A stretch of DNA of 64,000 bases from Nymphaea colorata (lineage: Eukaryota > Streptophyta > Magnoliopsida > Nymphaeales > Nymphaeaceae), in contig NC_045138.2 of assembly GCF_008831285.2 (NCBI RefSeq), forward strand, positions 6,293,205 to 6,357,204, written 5' to 3'. Both the position numbers and the translations under genes were made by a program. The notes beneath the pieces were generated by a model. It was not told where the DNA came from and did not search any database. It saw nothing but the letters and a program-made list of their open reading frames with translations. This document shows, one piece after another, positions 1 to 10,890 of the stretch; position 1 is the first letter of the stretch; each line of letters opens with the position of its first letter.

Positions 1-480
1 AGCTCAGGTGTCAATGCATTCAAATAACAAGGACGAGAATTTTATGTTTTAATATTGCATTCATTGAATCCCGCCTAAATGTAGCATTAACAATTGTATG
101 TTCAAAAGTCATGAGAACCTTTATATTCAAGTTTTTTCCTAATTTAAACTTGTGATTTACTTGAGAGAGTATAGTTGGTGGAAAGACCCCACATATCCAC
201 AATTCTCTAAACTTACATATAAAGTAGGAGATATGGTGCAAAAGCTACTCACAATTGATTCAAATTTAGGAGTCATATGTACAAGTAAAAATGCTCGTCT
301 CCTAATGTATTCAATAACAAGGATGGGAATTTTAGATTAAATGTTAATGTTGTCACTGGATGCTGCCTAACTTTAATGCTAGCATTTATGCTTTTGAAAG
401 TGTGAGTCTTAGTATTTAAATTTCTAATTTAAGCTTATGTTTTATTTGGGAGAGTATAGTTGATGGAATTAAAGACCCCT
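1..480 (+). repeat. Tandem ~295-bp monomers (T1)
   Basis: Two head-to-tail monomers begin near 1 and 293. Each has the order: 'gctc...tcaatgcattcaa...aacaagga', 'gaattttatg/aga', 'ttaatattg', 'cctaaatgtagca', then 'tttacttgagagagtatagttgg' (split here to stay short) and 'aaagacccc'. The same monomer order occurs near 9160, 24170, 46695, 48476 and 63717, and in more diverged form in block Y. The spacing between equivalent words is 290-300 bp. Confidence 0.75.
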
Positions 481-859
481 CATGGCTTCATGGCCTCATC
501 GGCTTTGCCTTGCATGCCTTCATGGCTTCAAGGCATGGTCAGGTCTTTGTATTTCAAAACAAGGCAGGATTGAAATCTAGGCGGATCATAAGAGATGACA
601 AGAGCCACAAGTTGGCTTTCCGAGAGCAAGCAGTTATATGTGGTGGGCTTCATTGTAACAAAATGCTGAAAGCTTGTCGGAGCTGGCACAAAGGGCAGCA
701 ATGCTAAGTTAATTTCCTACTTTGTTTCCCTGCTCATCACCTTCTTGGTTTACCTTGCTTATGTCTATGCTTGTTTCCCTTTCTAGTTCATCAGTCTCCC
801 TGACACACTCGTATGAACTTGACTTGCTGCTTGTACCAATACAACTCTTCTTTACTATT

Positions 860-1077
860 ACGGTTGTACATGAGCTGAGTCAAACTTGAGCTCGGTCAGC
901 TCGACGCTAGTCAACACATGCTTAATTTGCTTGGCTGGACCTTGAGGAGTGAGTCAAGTTGTATAAGGTCAGGTTGAGCTGAAATTGATAGACTGGGTCC
1001 CAGCTAGTGCTCGACTTGTTTAAGCTCGTTTACCAACTGACAACTGTCATTTGACTTGATCTCTTTCCTTTGTTTTA

Positions 1078-1120
<43 letters not shown>

Positions 1121-1215
1121 TCGAGTTCATGTAGTTTGAACTTGACCCATTTAGAAGCTCGAGTTTACTGAATGAGTTCAAGTCAAGCTCGAGTTGGCTC
1201 GACTCATTATATATC
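860..1215 (+). repeat. GAGCTCGA-rich dispersed repeat, possible hAT-type MITE
   Basis: The stretch is dense in gctcgagtt, gctcgact and aagctcgag words. It starts near 'ggttgtacatgagctgag' and ends near 'ttggctcgactcatt'; these ends are roughly inverted relative to each other. Orthologous copies lie at 25163-25530 and 49333-49650, and unrelated insertions of the same type at 33025-33195 and 57002-57095. Assignment to hAT MITEs is inferred from the AGGGTTG(C/T)ACA-like end; no target duplication was established. Confidence 0.45.
1082..1119. repeat. (TA)n microsatellite, about 19 units
   Basis: A pure TA run lies inside the GAGCTCGA repeat. The same position holds a TG run in T2 (about 25405-25432) and no run at all in T3 (about 49557). 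Confidence 0.95.
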
Positions 1216-3504
1216 ACGACTCAATGCGAATGATACGTGTGGGAACATGGTGAAATCAACCAAATATCTGAATGATATTCAGCTCCTCAACAATGGAAAC
1301 AGAGTTTCTCTGGTTGAGAATGTCTACTGGAGAATGTCAACCATCAATTCAGTTAGGAGATTTCTTTACAAGCTACCTATCCCAATGCATTACCAAACAT
1401 AAAGAAAAGTACTCATTTTCCTTAATTTACATAACCTTCTCCTCTTAAGTATTGTTTTGCATCTCATCAATCCTTTCTTATATCCATCTCTCGAGACATG
1501 GAACCAATGCACTTTCCAAAAACTATTTATCCTCGCTGGCACAAAGGCAGTAACAAAAGAAATCCTAGATTTTAGGGTGCTGATTACGTAACAAATTAAT
1601 TTATGTGGGGGAACCAATATGCAAATAAAATAAATTGTGTGGTTCTAGATGGTTAATAATATGCAAATTAATTTATGTGGGGGAACCAATATTTGAGATG
1701 ACCATACATATACCATCATAATCAGATCTAGATCTGGTATGGAAACTATGTGAGGATTCAGATCTAATACCTCTTTAGCACGAACAAGCGACCCATTTGG
1801 CTGGTCAATGGTCACCCCCATAAAGTCTCAAAAGTAGGGATATAAACGGGTCAGACATATCAGATTATCAAACAAATACCGAATCCATTTAACTGGATGT
1901 GGTAAAAAAAATTAGATCCATTCAAATTTAAATTCAAATACAGTTTGCTGTTTCACCACTAAACATAAATTCAAATAAAGTACCCACCAGTATCTGATAA
2001 AGATCCTATCTACATAATGAAACTTGATCTTACATTAGTCGGATCCAAATTTGGTTTTCCAAAAAATCAGCTCCGGATTCAAATTTGAATTATTCAAATA
2101 TGCATAGTTAAGTTAGTTAAAAATTAAACCCAACCAGAAAACCACACTACATGGCAACCTAAAAGTCAAGACACAAGACAACTGGTGTAGAAGTTTTCTG
2201 TTTTAAATTATTTCTCTTTGTTTAATTAGAAGTTTTCTGTTTTAAATTATTTCTCTTTGTCCTTAGACTTCTGAGCAAATAGTGCATGCTTTACAAATAG
2301 GTTACAAAGTTAAATCGAAATGACCCACAACATTGGCATGCTCGTCCGAAACCTTTTTGAAAACTTTTTAACCTATTTGTAAAGCATTGTAAATGGGCCA
2401 ATCGTATTAGCTTCAATAATGACACATTCCATCTACTTCGTGGACAGAGAAAGGCATCTCCTCTGCTTTCGATTCTCTCTTCATATATATATATATATAT
2501 ATATTAGCTCACACGTTTTCTCATTGTTTTTTTTTTCAACAGTCTAAAAGTGAATGATGAATGGCCCTGAATAGCATTCATTCACTCACTATATATGTGT
2601 ATATATGTCTGCATTTGATGTTGTGGCACATTGTGTGGCAGACAGAAGCTATAGTAAGTGATTTTTTTTTTATTTATGCACCTGTAACATCTCTCTCTCT
2701 CTCTCTCTCTCACGTGTGTGGCTTTTCTTTTTGTTTCTTTTTTTTTTCCCTCTTTTTGTTCTTGAGAAATAGCAAACCAACCAGATATTTTTTTCCCATA
2801 CATAACTGAATGTATAATTTCATTTAAAAATTTTAAAGGCATATTGTCAAGAGCGGTTTGAAGCCGTCAGCCTTTATAGAAATTTCCTTTTCCCCCCTGT
2901 AAACAAATGAACGTTGGTTAAGTGTAACGCTCAGTTGCAGTGTTTCATAACATTTCTAGTAGAAACCAGTAACCTCTTTAAAAGGTGTTTGAACACCCTT
3001 TTCATCTTTTTCATGCTATGGCCAATTGCACCTTTTGATTTATTTGTTATCTTCAATTTCAAATACCTCGACTATTGTCTTTTGCAAGTTCATATAAAAA
3101 TTTCAATGAGCACTGCTACGAATTCAATAAGGGAAAAAGTAAGGGCCGTCTTGTGTATTCTATTAGTTTTAGGACCTAGTTTCCTTTTATGTTCATATCA
3201 TCTTTTTTTCCACGAAAAGTGTTGGAAACTTTGATGGTGTTTCTCTCTTAGACACTTAATTTCAAGGGAGAAACACCATCAAAGTTTCCAACACTTTTCA
3301 TAGAAAAAAAGATGATATGGGCATAAAAGGAAACTAGCTCCTAAAACTAATCGAATACACAAGACGACCCTTACTTTTTCCCTTATTGAATTCCTAACAG
3401 TGCTAATTGAAATTTTTATATGAACTTGCAAAAGACGATAGTCAAGGTATTTGAAATTGAAGATAACAAATAAATCAAAAGGTGCAATTCGCCATAGCAT
3501 GAAA

Positions 3505-3951
3505 CTAGATATTCCCCCTCGGGTTAAGTTCTTTATTTGGTTATTATTTCATAATAGTCTTCTTAGTAAGTCTGCTTGTGTACATCGGAATATTTTGACT
3601 ACTACAGTTTGTCCTCGGTGTGGTGCTCTTGAGGAAAATACTTTGCATGTCCTCCGAGATTGTAGTTCATCTCAAGTTATATGGGCTGGCTTTCTTCGTG
3701 GGGCTAAGTTGTTGAAGTTTAATACAACTACTTTGGAGGTTTGGCTGAGGAATAATATTTCTAGGCATCGTTTTTTGGTTAACAATATGATTCCTTGGTC
3801 TATTTTCTTTTGCTTCCCTTGTTGGCATATTTGGCAGTGGCAAAATCAAGTATTTGAAGTTTTTTCTTGGCCTGATGATGTTTTATTTCACATATCTGCT
3901 TCTATTAGGGAGTTCAGAAACCATATGGCTCAACTTCGATTATCCCAATGA
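3505..3951 (+). pseudogene. LINE reverse transcriptase zinc-binding domain (zf-RVT) fragment
   Basis: The frame runs from 3451 but LINE homology begins near 3505. It reads KLDIPPRVKFFIWLLFHN, then CPRCGALEENTLHVLRDC, which is the Cys-Cys-His-Cys pattern of the zf-RVT domain found after the reverse transcriptase of plant LINEs. The usual following segment (loss of WxxW-type residues around 'IWAGFL' and 'CWHIWQWQNQ') is also present. The frame ends at a stop at 3949-3951, and the RNase H domain follows 24 bp later in another frame. The reverse transcriptase and endonuclease domains are absent. It is a dead fragment; an origin as a host-gene capture is less likely because of the LINE-like 3' end. 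Confidence 0.8.
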
Positions 3952-3975
3952 AAAGTTCAAACCTTCATTGCATGG

Positions 3976-4482
3976 ATGTCACTTCCCTTGGGTTTTGTTA
4001 AGTTAAATGTTGATGCGGCTGCTAGAACAAATCCCAGAGACTTAGCGGCTGGTGGTTTATTTCACAATGATAATGGAGAATGGTTATTTGGCTTCACTTG
4101 TCGTGCGGGTTATGGTCATATAACTAAGGATGAACTTATTGCTATTCTTCATGGTTTGAAATTGGCCTGGGAACGTGGCTTTCGTAAAGTTATTGTTGAA
4201 TCAGATTCCTTGTTAGTTGTGAACATGGTTCTAAAAGACCTGCAGCCTCATGATCCTTTATTCCAGATAGTGAAACAGTGTCAAAAATTGCTGAGATGTG
4301 ATTGAGAGTGTGTCTTGTATCATACATATAGAGAATCTAATATGTGTGCAGATCTTCTTACCTCATGGGTTTTTCAAGGATCTTTTGGAGTAACCATTCT
4401 TACAAATCCACCTGGTCATTTGCATCGATTGATTGAGGAGGATCTGATTGGTGTAGCTCGACCTCGTGCTATAGTTAGTTAA
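3976..4482 (+). pseudogene. LINE RNase H (RVT_3-like) fragment
   Basis: The first part (3976-4305) reads GFVKLNVDAAARTNPRDLAAGGLFHNDNGEW in two pieces, with the first catalytic Asp in LNVDAA, then a Glu in KDELIAILHGLKLAW and an Asp in VESDSLLVV. These are the expected acidic positions of the plant RVT_3 RNase H family. A stop at 4303-4305 interrupts it. The same frame continues with YRESNMCADLLTSW, equivalent to the family's last His/Asp motif (normally xxREANxxAD), and ends at TAA near 4482. It forms one LINE tail with the zf-RVT fragment upstream. The stop and the frame change indicate a pseudogene. Confidence 0.8.
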
Positions 4483-4809
4483 TGTGGATCTAAACCGCTC
4501 CTTTGTACAAAAAAAAGAAGATAAAAAGGGTGTTTAAACACCTTTTAAAGAGGTTACTGGTTTCTCCAGGAAATGTTTTGAAAGACTGCAACTGAGCATT
4601 ACACTTAACCAACGTTTGTTGGTTTATAGAGGGAAAAAGGAAATTTCTATAAAGGCTGATGGTTTCAAACCACTCTTCAAATTATGCCTTTAAAATTTTT
4701 AAATGAAATTACACATTAAGTTATATATGGAAAAAAAATATCTGATTGGTTTGCTATCTCTCAAGAACAAAAAGAGAAAAAAAAAGAAACTAAAAGAAAA
4801 ACCACGCAC

Positions 4810-4845
<36 letters not shown>

Positions 4846-5027
4846 TGTTACATTTGTATAAATAAAATTAAATTCACTTACTATAGCTTCTGTCCACCAC
4901 ACAATATGCCACAACATCAAATGCAAGCATATATACACATATATAGTGAGTGACTATTCAGGGCCATTCATAATTCACTTTTAAACTGTTGAAAAGAAAA
5001 ACAATGAGAAAAGGTGTGAACTAATAT

Positions 5028-5236
5028 TAGATGACAAAAACACCCATCACCTTTTTTTTATTCTTTTAATATCAATCAAACCATTCATGATATATATATA
5101 TATATATATACATACATACATATACGTACTATTTACAGTAATAGAGCCGACTCTCATCGACCGGATTCAAGTTTCTTGATCTGATCGCAAGAATGGGCTT
5201 CGATGACTCAAAGCTATGTACAGTGATCGACCCGAT
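5028..5236. other. Unassigned spacer with AT/CATA microsatellite
   Basis: This is about 210 bp with a TA run at 5092-5110 followed by 'catacatacata'. It lies between the foldback element and block P1 and has no counterpart that I recognise in the other T-P junctions. Confidence 0.5.
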
Positions 5237-6222
5237 TTACCTGGAGAGAGAAGAGAAAGAGGGTGAGAATGGAATTAGAGAAGAAATATGAAGGAAAGAG
5301 AGCAGAAAAAATATATGAAAAAAGAGAACAGAAAGTAGAGGGCGTGCCCATCTCTTTCAACTACTGCCAGCAAAGGTTGCCCTTATCACACACATGCACA
5401 TGCACAAAGAGGATCAGGGCCACAGCAACAAGGGAGAGAATAGTTCCAATGCTGAGGAGTCACCCTGACTCCTTGCTATGGCTATTGACGAGCTGGTGCT
5501 CCTCTTCTTTAGGTATCCACCTCCACCTTCTCCTTCCTCTCTCTCACTTTTTGCCTTTTTCATCAAGGAAAAACTGGGGTTATTGGGGAGTTTCATTCAA
5601 AGAACACATATTGTTTTTCTTCAATGAAGTTGCAATAAGCCTAGTTTTGATCCGTTTTTGAGTTGTTTGGTGCTTCAATCTCTTTGGAAATCTACTATTA
5701 ATTAGAACAAAGTGTTTTGAATTTGGTTTCGAGTTTTATTTTATAGAAATTATTGTGATGTCATATCCCTGGGAGTGGGCAGCTAGTTTATATTTGGAAC
5801 TCATGAGGCATCAGCTTCTTGTGCTGCAAAAAGAGAGACACTGATATATAAGTTGAAACATCGTGAGACAGTCACTAGAATCAGGTCTGGTACCCTGGGA
5901 AGCTGATGCCTTCAACTATCTTGTTTGGTGGCAGGATAAAATACTCCTCCTACTCATTGAATATATCACTGTGTTGACTTACCCGAGGCAGTTGCTCTCT
6001 TTCCATTGGTTGATCCCATACCATGTGCACCACATCATTTTCATATTCCTGAAACATAAACTTAATAAGTGACACAAACTCCTATGTTTTAATTAATAGG
6101 TTTACCACTCCATGTAACAAGCAAGACAAAAGGGCTTATGTACAAGACAAATCATGGAGCAAACTTTATTAAAGAACGTGTCAGGACTGCAAAACGTTCT
6201 AAATGGGATGCTGATGACCTTA
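5237..6222 (+). repeat. Block P, copy P1 (right arm and tail only)
   Basis: The sequence from 'gagagagaagagaaagaggg' matches the right arms at 13395, 30245, 41165 and 53530, followed by the shared tail 'aagttgcaataagcc' and 'catggagcaaactttat'. The left arm found at P3, P4 and P5 is missing. The open frame 5263-5661 has Ser/Leu-rich low-complexity content and is not conserved as protein. The copy ends abruptly at 6222 inside 'gctgatgaccttac', where Copia C1 begins. Confidence 0.8.
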
Positions 6223-8440
6223 CTTTTATCTTATATGAGGAAAATGATTGTCTTATAGTTGAGAATGGTAATTCTACATGGATATTAGATACTGAGGCAT
6301 CTTATTATACCACACCATGTCAAGATTTGTTCCCATCCTATAAGGTGATCTTGGAGTAGTTCACATGGACGACAGTGACACTTTTAAGATTATTGAGGTA
6401 GGGGATGTTTGCATTGAGACAAGCACATGATGCAAATTGGCTTTGCAAGATGTGAGACATGTTCCAGATCTTAGAATGAATCTGATTTTTGCAGGAAAAC
6501 TAAGTAAAGATGGACATTGTACTTCTTTTAGTTAGGTTGGTTAGAAACTAGCAAAGGGGACATTATATTTGACTTTTTGTATGGTATGAAGTCTCGAATC
6601 AGTAGTGGTGAGGTAATGCAGTTACTAATAGTACTTTGTCCGATTTGTGACATAGAAGGTTAGGTCACATGAGTCAAAGATGAATCAATTTGCTTGCTGG
6701 TAAGAATTTGTTACCAAAGGTAGATGGTGTATAATTATCTCATTGTGATCATTGCTTGGTTGGTAAGTTGCATATAATCTCTTTTTAGAAAAAACACTCT
6801 TAAAAAATTAAAGATGTATTAGATTTAGTTTATTCAGATGCGTGTAGTCCTATAAATATGACATCTAATGGTGGATATCTTATTTTGTCATATTTAATGA
6901 TGATGCATCTAGAAAGGTGTGAGCCTTTTACAATGAAAATAAAAGTGAAGTAAGTAATATCTTCATGACTATTCATGCAGCGGTTGAACGTGAGATAGGT
7001 AAGAAAATGAAGAGATTGTATAAAGATAATAGTGGTGAGTACATAGTTTCTTCTCTGCAAGAATATAAACATGTTATTATGCATGAAAAGGTAGTTCCCT
7101 ATACTCCACAATAGAATCAATAATTTTCTATCTTGCTTTAAGTAGACTAAGCAGTTTTATAGAGTGGTAATGTGGTATTGCAGTTTATTTGATAAACAAA
7201 TCTTCTTCAGTGCCTCTAGGTGGAAATATTATACAAAAGGTTTAGTCAGATAAAGACATAAAGTGTCCACCTCAGAGTTTATTTTGCAATGCTTTTATGC
7301 ATGTACCTAAAGAACATCAAACCAAACTAGATGATAAAACTATTCTTTTAATATTTCTTGGTTATACAGATGATGAGTTTGGTTACAGGTTATGAGATCC
7401 AAGGAATGACAAGGTCTATAGGGTAGTGATGTTGTCTTTAGAGATGAACATATAATTGAAGATGTCATGAAAGGAAAACAGTCAGATGTGAAGCTGGTGG
7501 TGTTCATGAGCCAACCTGTGCAGAACCTAAAGAACTTTCATCTGAGCATCGTGAGACTCATGAAAATGTAGAAGAGAAAATAGAGGCAGAGGAGCAGTAT
7601 ACAAATGACAACTCTATGGAAACTCAAACTGAATGTGAGCATAAGTTGGAGGAGGAACTTCCTCATTCAAAACCAATTGAAGAGCCATTTGGGAGAGGTA
7701 AAAGAACACATATTCCATTTACTAGATATTTTACTAATGAATATACTATGTTTGCAGATAGTGAAGAGGTAGAATCCTATGTAGAGATGTTAGATGAAGT
7801 ACATAAAGATAAATGGGTTCAAGCTATGCAGGAAGAAATGTATGCTTTATATAAGAATCACACTTTTGATTTGGTAGACCTTCTAAAAGGTAAGAAAGTA
7901 TTGCAAAACAAGTACAACTACAAACATAAAAATGAAGGCCAAGACAAGATGAAGTACAAAACTTAATTAGTGGTGAAAGGTTTCAAGCAGGAAAGATCTA
8001 TTGATTTTGATAAAATTTTCTCTCATGTGGTTCAAATGTCATCTATCAGCATAATACTTGGTTTGGTGGCATATCTAGACTTGGAGTTAGAACATTTATA
8101 CGTAAAAACTACTTTCTTCACGGAGATCTAGAGGAAGAAATCTACATGACACAAACAAAAGGTTTTGTAGTTGACAGGAAAAAGCACATGACTTGCAAGT
8201 TAAGGAAGAATTTGTATGGATTTAAACAAACACCTAAGTAATGATACAAGAAATTTGACGCATTTATGATAAATCAAAAGTATTGTAGGTCAACTGTAGA
8301 TCATTATGTCTACATCAAAAAGTTGTCATCAGGTAACTTCATTATCGTGTTGTTAAATGTAGATAACATGCTTATTATTGGACAAGACTGTAACCTAATT
8401 AGCCAATTAAAGAAGGACATCAGCAAGTATGGGGTCTAGG
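6223..8440 (+). pseudogene. Degenerate Copia gag-pol remnant C1 (protease, integrase, reverse transcriptase)
   Basis: The fragment starts inside the protease region: WILDTEASYYTTPCQDLFPS (6277-6336) is a mutated copy of the Copia D-S-G-A-S site. Further on, 6650-6710 encodes a broken GAG-pre segment (HRRLGHMSQR), 6810-7110 an integrase core with stops and one frame change, and 7616-7966 the start of reverse transcriptase (KWVQAMQEEMYALYKNHTF...). The remaining polymerase runs to about 8430 with stops, and the Y-V-D-D box reads N-V-D-N. It is about 2.2 kb, 5' truncated within pol and 3' truncated before the end of reverse transcriptase. It is paralogous to 60760-62965 (C2) and shares the same 3' breakpoint into the alpha block. 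It cannot be active. Confidence 0.9.
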
Positions 8441-9655
8441 ATTGGGCTCAGGATCCAAAGATTAAATCTGAAGATAGTATTTTTGAAAAATTTGAGGTGA
8501 TGACAAACATCTTTTTTTTTTGGCACAACATTGAGACGCAAAAACAAAGGCAAGGTCTATGCATGCATGCACGTCGCTCAATAGTATCAAAATTTGTTTT
8601 TTTGTTATCGACTTTGGATTTTGAGTTAAAATTCTCGCTTTTCGATCTATACTTTGGTTTTGGATCTAATTTAGATATGAGAGCGGTTTTATGGGTCCGT
8701 GTTGCTAGTTTGGACTTAATTTCATTTGTTGGGCTCAATTATGGTCGTTGGGCTCAATTATGGACTTTGGCTTCGTATTTTGGGTCATGGTGTGTATTTT
8801 AGATATAGGACTTGGATTTGGATACACATCTTGATCTAAAGTTGAATTTCAGAATTAAATCATACATTTGTATTCAGATATGGGTCTAGAAGTTCGTTTG
8901 GATCGAGTGGTCGAGAATTGGATTTGGATGTGCTATGGAAGTTTGAATTTGGATACTAATTTAGAAGTCTATTTTGGGTTGAGCTTGGACTCAGGGTTCA
9001 AAATTAGACCCAAATCACTATAAAGATTGTTGAAATAACCAATAATCTTGTTTGAATGAAATACAGTCTTTTAAAAAAAATTGGGGTGATAACCAATGTA
9101 GTCTAAAATAGCTGTAATTGGATCAACTTTGGGATCTCTAGGAATAGATAAAAAAAAACCATATCTTGATGAATTCTGTAACATAGATGTCGATTTTTAG
9201 TGTTATTATTGACATTGTATGTTGCTTAATATTTATTACTATCGATTGTGCATTCAAGAGTTTAGAGTCTTCGTATTTATGTTTCCTACTATGCATGTAC
9301 TTTATTTGAGACAAGAAAGTAGGAAAAAAGACCTCTCATATTCATTATTGTTCAAAAGCTTTCATGCCATAGATGTATATACAAAATGGGAGATATAGTG
9401 CCAACAGAAAGGCAACAAATGATTTAAATTTGAGAGTTACATTTGAAAAAGCTCATATGTTATTGCATTCAATAACAAGGACGAGAATTTTATGTTTTAA
9501 TATTAATGCAATCATTGGATCCTGCCTAAATGTAGCATTAACAATTGTATGTTCCAAAATCTTGAGAGGCTTTATATTCAAGTTTTTTCCTAATTTAAAC
9601 TTGTGGTTTACTTGAGAGAGTATAGTTGGTGAAAAGACCCCTCTTATCCATAATT
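8441..9655 (+). repeat. Block alpha, copy alpha1, running into ~295-bp monomers
   Basis: This is T/G-rich DNA with repeated words such as 'ttggatctag', 'gacttggatttggat' and 'attgagacgcaaaa'. Copies lie at 23530-24455, 46030-46990 and 62966-64000. From about 9160 it turns into the ~295-bp monomers, the second of which starts near 9447 and is cut at 9655 where an antisense Copia fragment begins. Open frames here (8448-8738, 8497-8802) recur as opposite-strand shadows of the repeated words and are not credible genes. Confidence 0.8.
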
Positions 9656-10890
9656 GTTTTAAACCATAAAGAACTTTCTTAAGTCATAAAACTTTGTCTT
9701 GAGGCAAGTCAAGTCCAAAAGGGCCACTCATGAAAACAACTTTATTTAAGTTGTTGCCTAGAAAAGTGTTTTCAACATGTACTTGAAAAATAGGCCATTG
9801 TTTAGTAGAAGCAGCTGCAATAAGAGTTCTAATAGAGGTTATACGAGCAACCAGGACAAAAGTTTCGTCATAGTCAATCCCATATTCTTAAGCATTGCCC
9901 TTAGCGACACATCTAGCCTTATACCTTTCTAATTTACCTCCAGCTCTAGTTTTGACCTTATAGATCCACCTATATCCTATGGTCTTTTTTCTTGTAGGTA
10001 AAGAAACAATTTCCTAAGTCCCATTACTTTTTTCCCAAATTCATGGCTTCAATCCAATTTGGATATTCCTTAGCCTCACAATAAGATGAAGGCTGATAAA
10101 AATAGTGATGTGCCATCAGACAAGCTTGGTATTTATGAGAAAAGCATTCATATGAAATAATATTTTGGGTGGTCTAACATGCTTGTGAGACCTTCTAGGA
10201 TGTGATTGATTAGTTTCTTGAGTTGCATGACTCCTTCCCCTATAAACAATAATATCCCCAAAGGATCATCATTTGTAGAACTTTCTTTTCCAATTTCTTC
10301 AACTTGATCCTCATCATTAGAATCATCATCATCACCAAAATCAGTCCATACAAAAACATAATCCTCTAGTTGCTTGGATTCATTCTTAATGTCATCTTCA
10401 TCTTCCAAAAATATCACATTTCTAATAACATAAACTTTGTCCTTCTCAATATCATAGCATCTATAACCATTTTGTATTTTTGAGTAACTAATGAACACAC
10501 AATTAATGGCTTTAGAGGAAACTTTATCATTTTTGTCACTGAAAACATAACATTACAGCAAAAGCCTTAAGTCTATTATAATTTGGCTTAATATTGTATA
10601 ATCTTTCAAATGGAGAAATATGTTTCAAGATTATTGTAGACATTCTATTAATCGACTAGGATGATTTAGAACAGTTTCAGCCCAAAAATTTTGTAGGAAC
10701 ATTTTTGGATAAGAGAAGTGCTCTTACAGTTTGAATAATGTGTCTATGCTTTCGTTCAGCCACTCCATTTTGTTGTGGAGTCTTTGAACAAGATTTTTGA
10801 TGTAAGATGCCTTTGCCTTTTAGAAATTGTTCAAATTCATTGGAAATAAACTCACCTCCTGAATCATTTCTCAACTCATCATACAATTGT
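9656..10890 (-). pseudogene. Copia integrase-to-reverse-transcriptase fragment, minus strand
   Basis: Read on the minus strand from 10886, it encodes NDSGGEFISNEFEQFLKGKG and KTPQQNGVAERKHRHIIQTV, the second catalytic Asp and the Glu of the Copia integrase core. A degraded linker follows, then INCVFISYSKIQNGYRCYD (10490-10430), an acidic variable stretch, and the start of reverse transcriptase near 9990-9700 (KVKTRAGGKLERYKARCVAKG, then YDETFVLVARITSIRTL). Stops and missing segments show that it is dead. Neither LTR nor gag is seen. It abuts the ~295-bp monomer at 9655. Its sequence differs from C1/C2, so it is another Copia family. Confidence 0.85.

Larger units (their letters stand above)
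1..2475 (+). repeat. Segmental duplication block T, copy T1
   Basis: This block is collinear with 48476-53050 (T3) and with 24456-30240 (T2). All three share the opening monomers, a 'catggcttcatggcctcat' stretch, a GAGCTCGA-rich repeat, and a segment with a doubled AGATCT-like word near 1725. Compared with T3, T1 lacks about 1.4 kb between about 1692 and the 'atacatatacc' segment, and it has lost the loop of a hairpin near 2300. Its right end stops in an AT microsatellite where a foldback element begins. Short open frames inside (for example 152-340, 510-707, 1172-1402) recur in the other copies, but none matches a family I recognise. I see no gene. Confidence 0.85.
3505..4517 (+). mobile_element. 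5'-truncated LINE 3' end with poly(A)
   Basis: The insertion splits the right arm of the foldback element: the arm sequence stops after 'catgaaa' at 3504 and resumes at 4518 with 'aagataaaaaggg'. It contains the zinc-binding (zf-RVT) and RNase H tail of a plant LINE and ends in 'ctttgtac' followed by an A run (4509-4516), as expected of target-primed reverse transcription. Orientation is plus. No clear target duplication longer than a few bases is visible. Confidence 0.8.
2501..5027. mobile_element. Long foldback (inverted-repeat) element interrupted by a LINE fragment
   Basis: The left arm, 2501-3248, is repeated in reverse complement by 3268-3504 plus 4518-5027, with a loop of about 19 bp at 3249-3267. 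Both ends begin with ATATTAG(C/T)TCACAC in reverse complement. Matching landmarks include the CT run at 2692-2712 and its mirrored GA run at 4813-4842. The short frames 2914-3234 (+) and 3279-3500 (-) are the same sequence read on opposite strands. Without the LINE the element is about 1.5 kb with arms of about 745 bp. It encodes no transposase. The insertion is in an AT microsatellite, so the target duplication is ambiguous. The equivalent place in T3 (about 53070) lacks it. It could be a foldback or MULE-type MITE. Confidence 0.85.

Noticed and set aside
1172-1402. 76-codon frame recurring at 25487-25720 and partly at 49680-49865
   Set aside because: It is shared because the whole T block is duplicated; no domain or start context supports a gene. 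Codon-position analysis would be needed to revive it.
2582-2842. Small frames in the foldback arms
   Set aside because: The same DNA is open on both strands in both arms, with a microsatellite inside; no protein is likely.
2492-5036. A 9-bp target duplication around the foldback element, which would have made it a MULE
   Set aside because: The left flank is an AT run and the right flank is 'tagatgaca'; no convincing duplication of any length is visible.
8448-8802. Opposed frames in alpha1 (and 62943-63281 in alpha4)
   Set aside because: They arise from the same WGGATC-like repeated words read on both strands; composition explains them.
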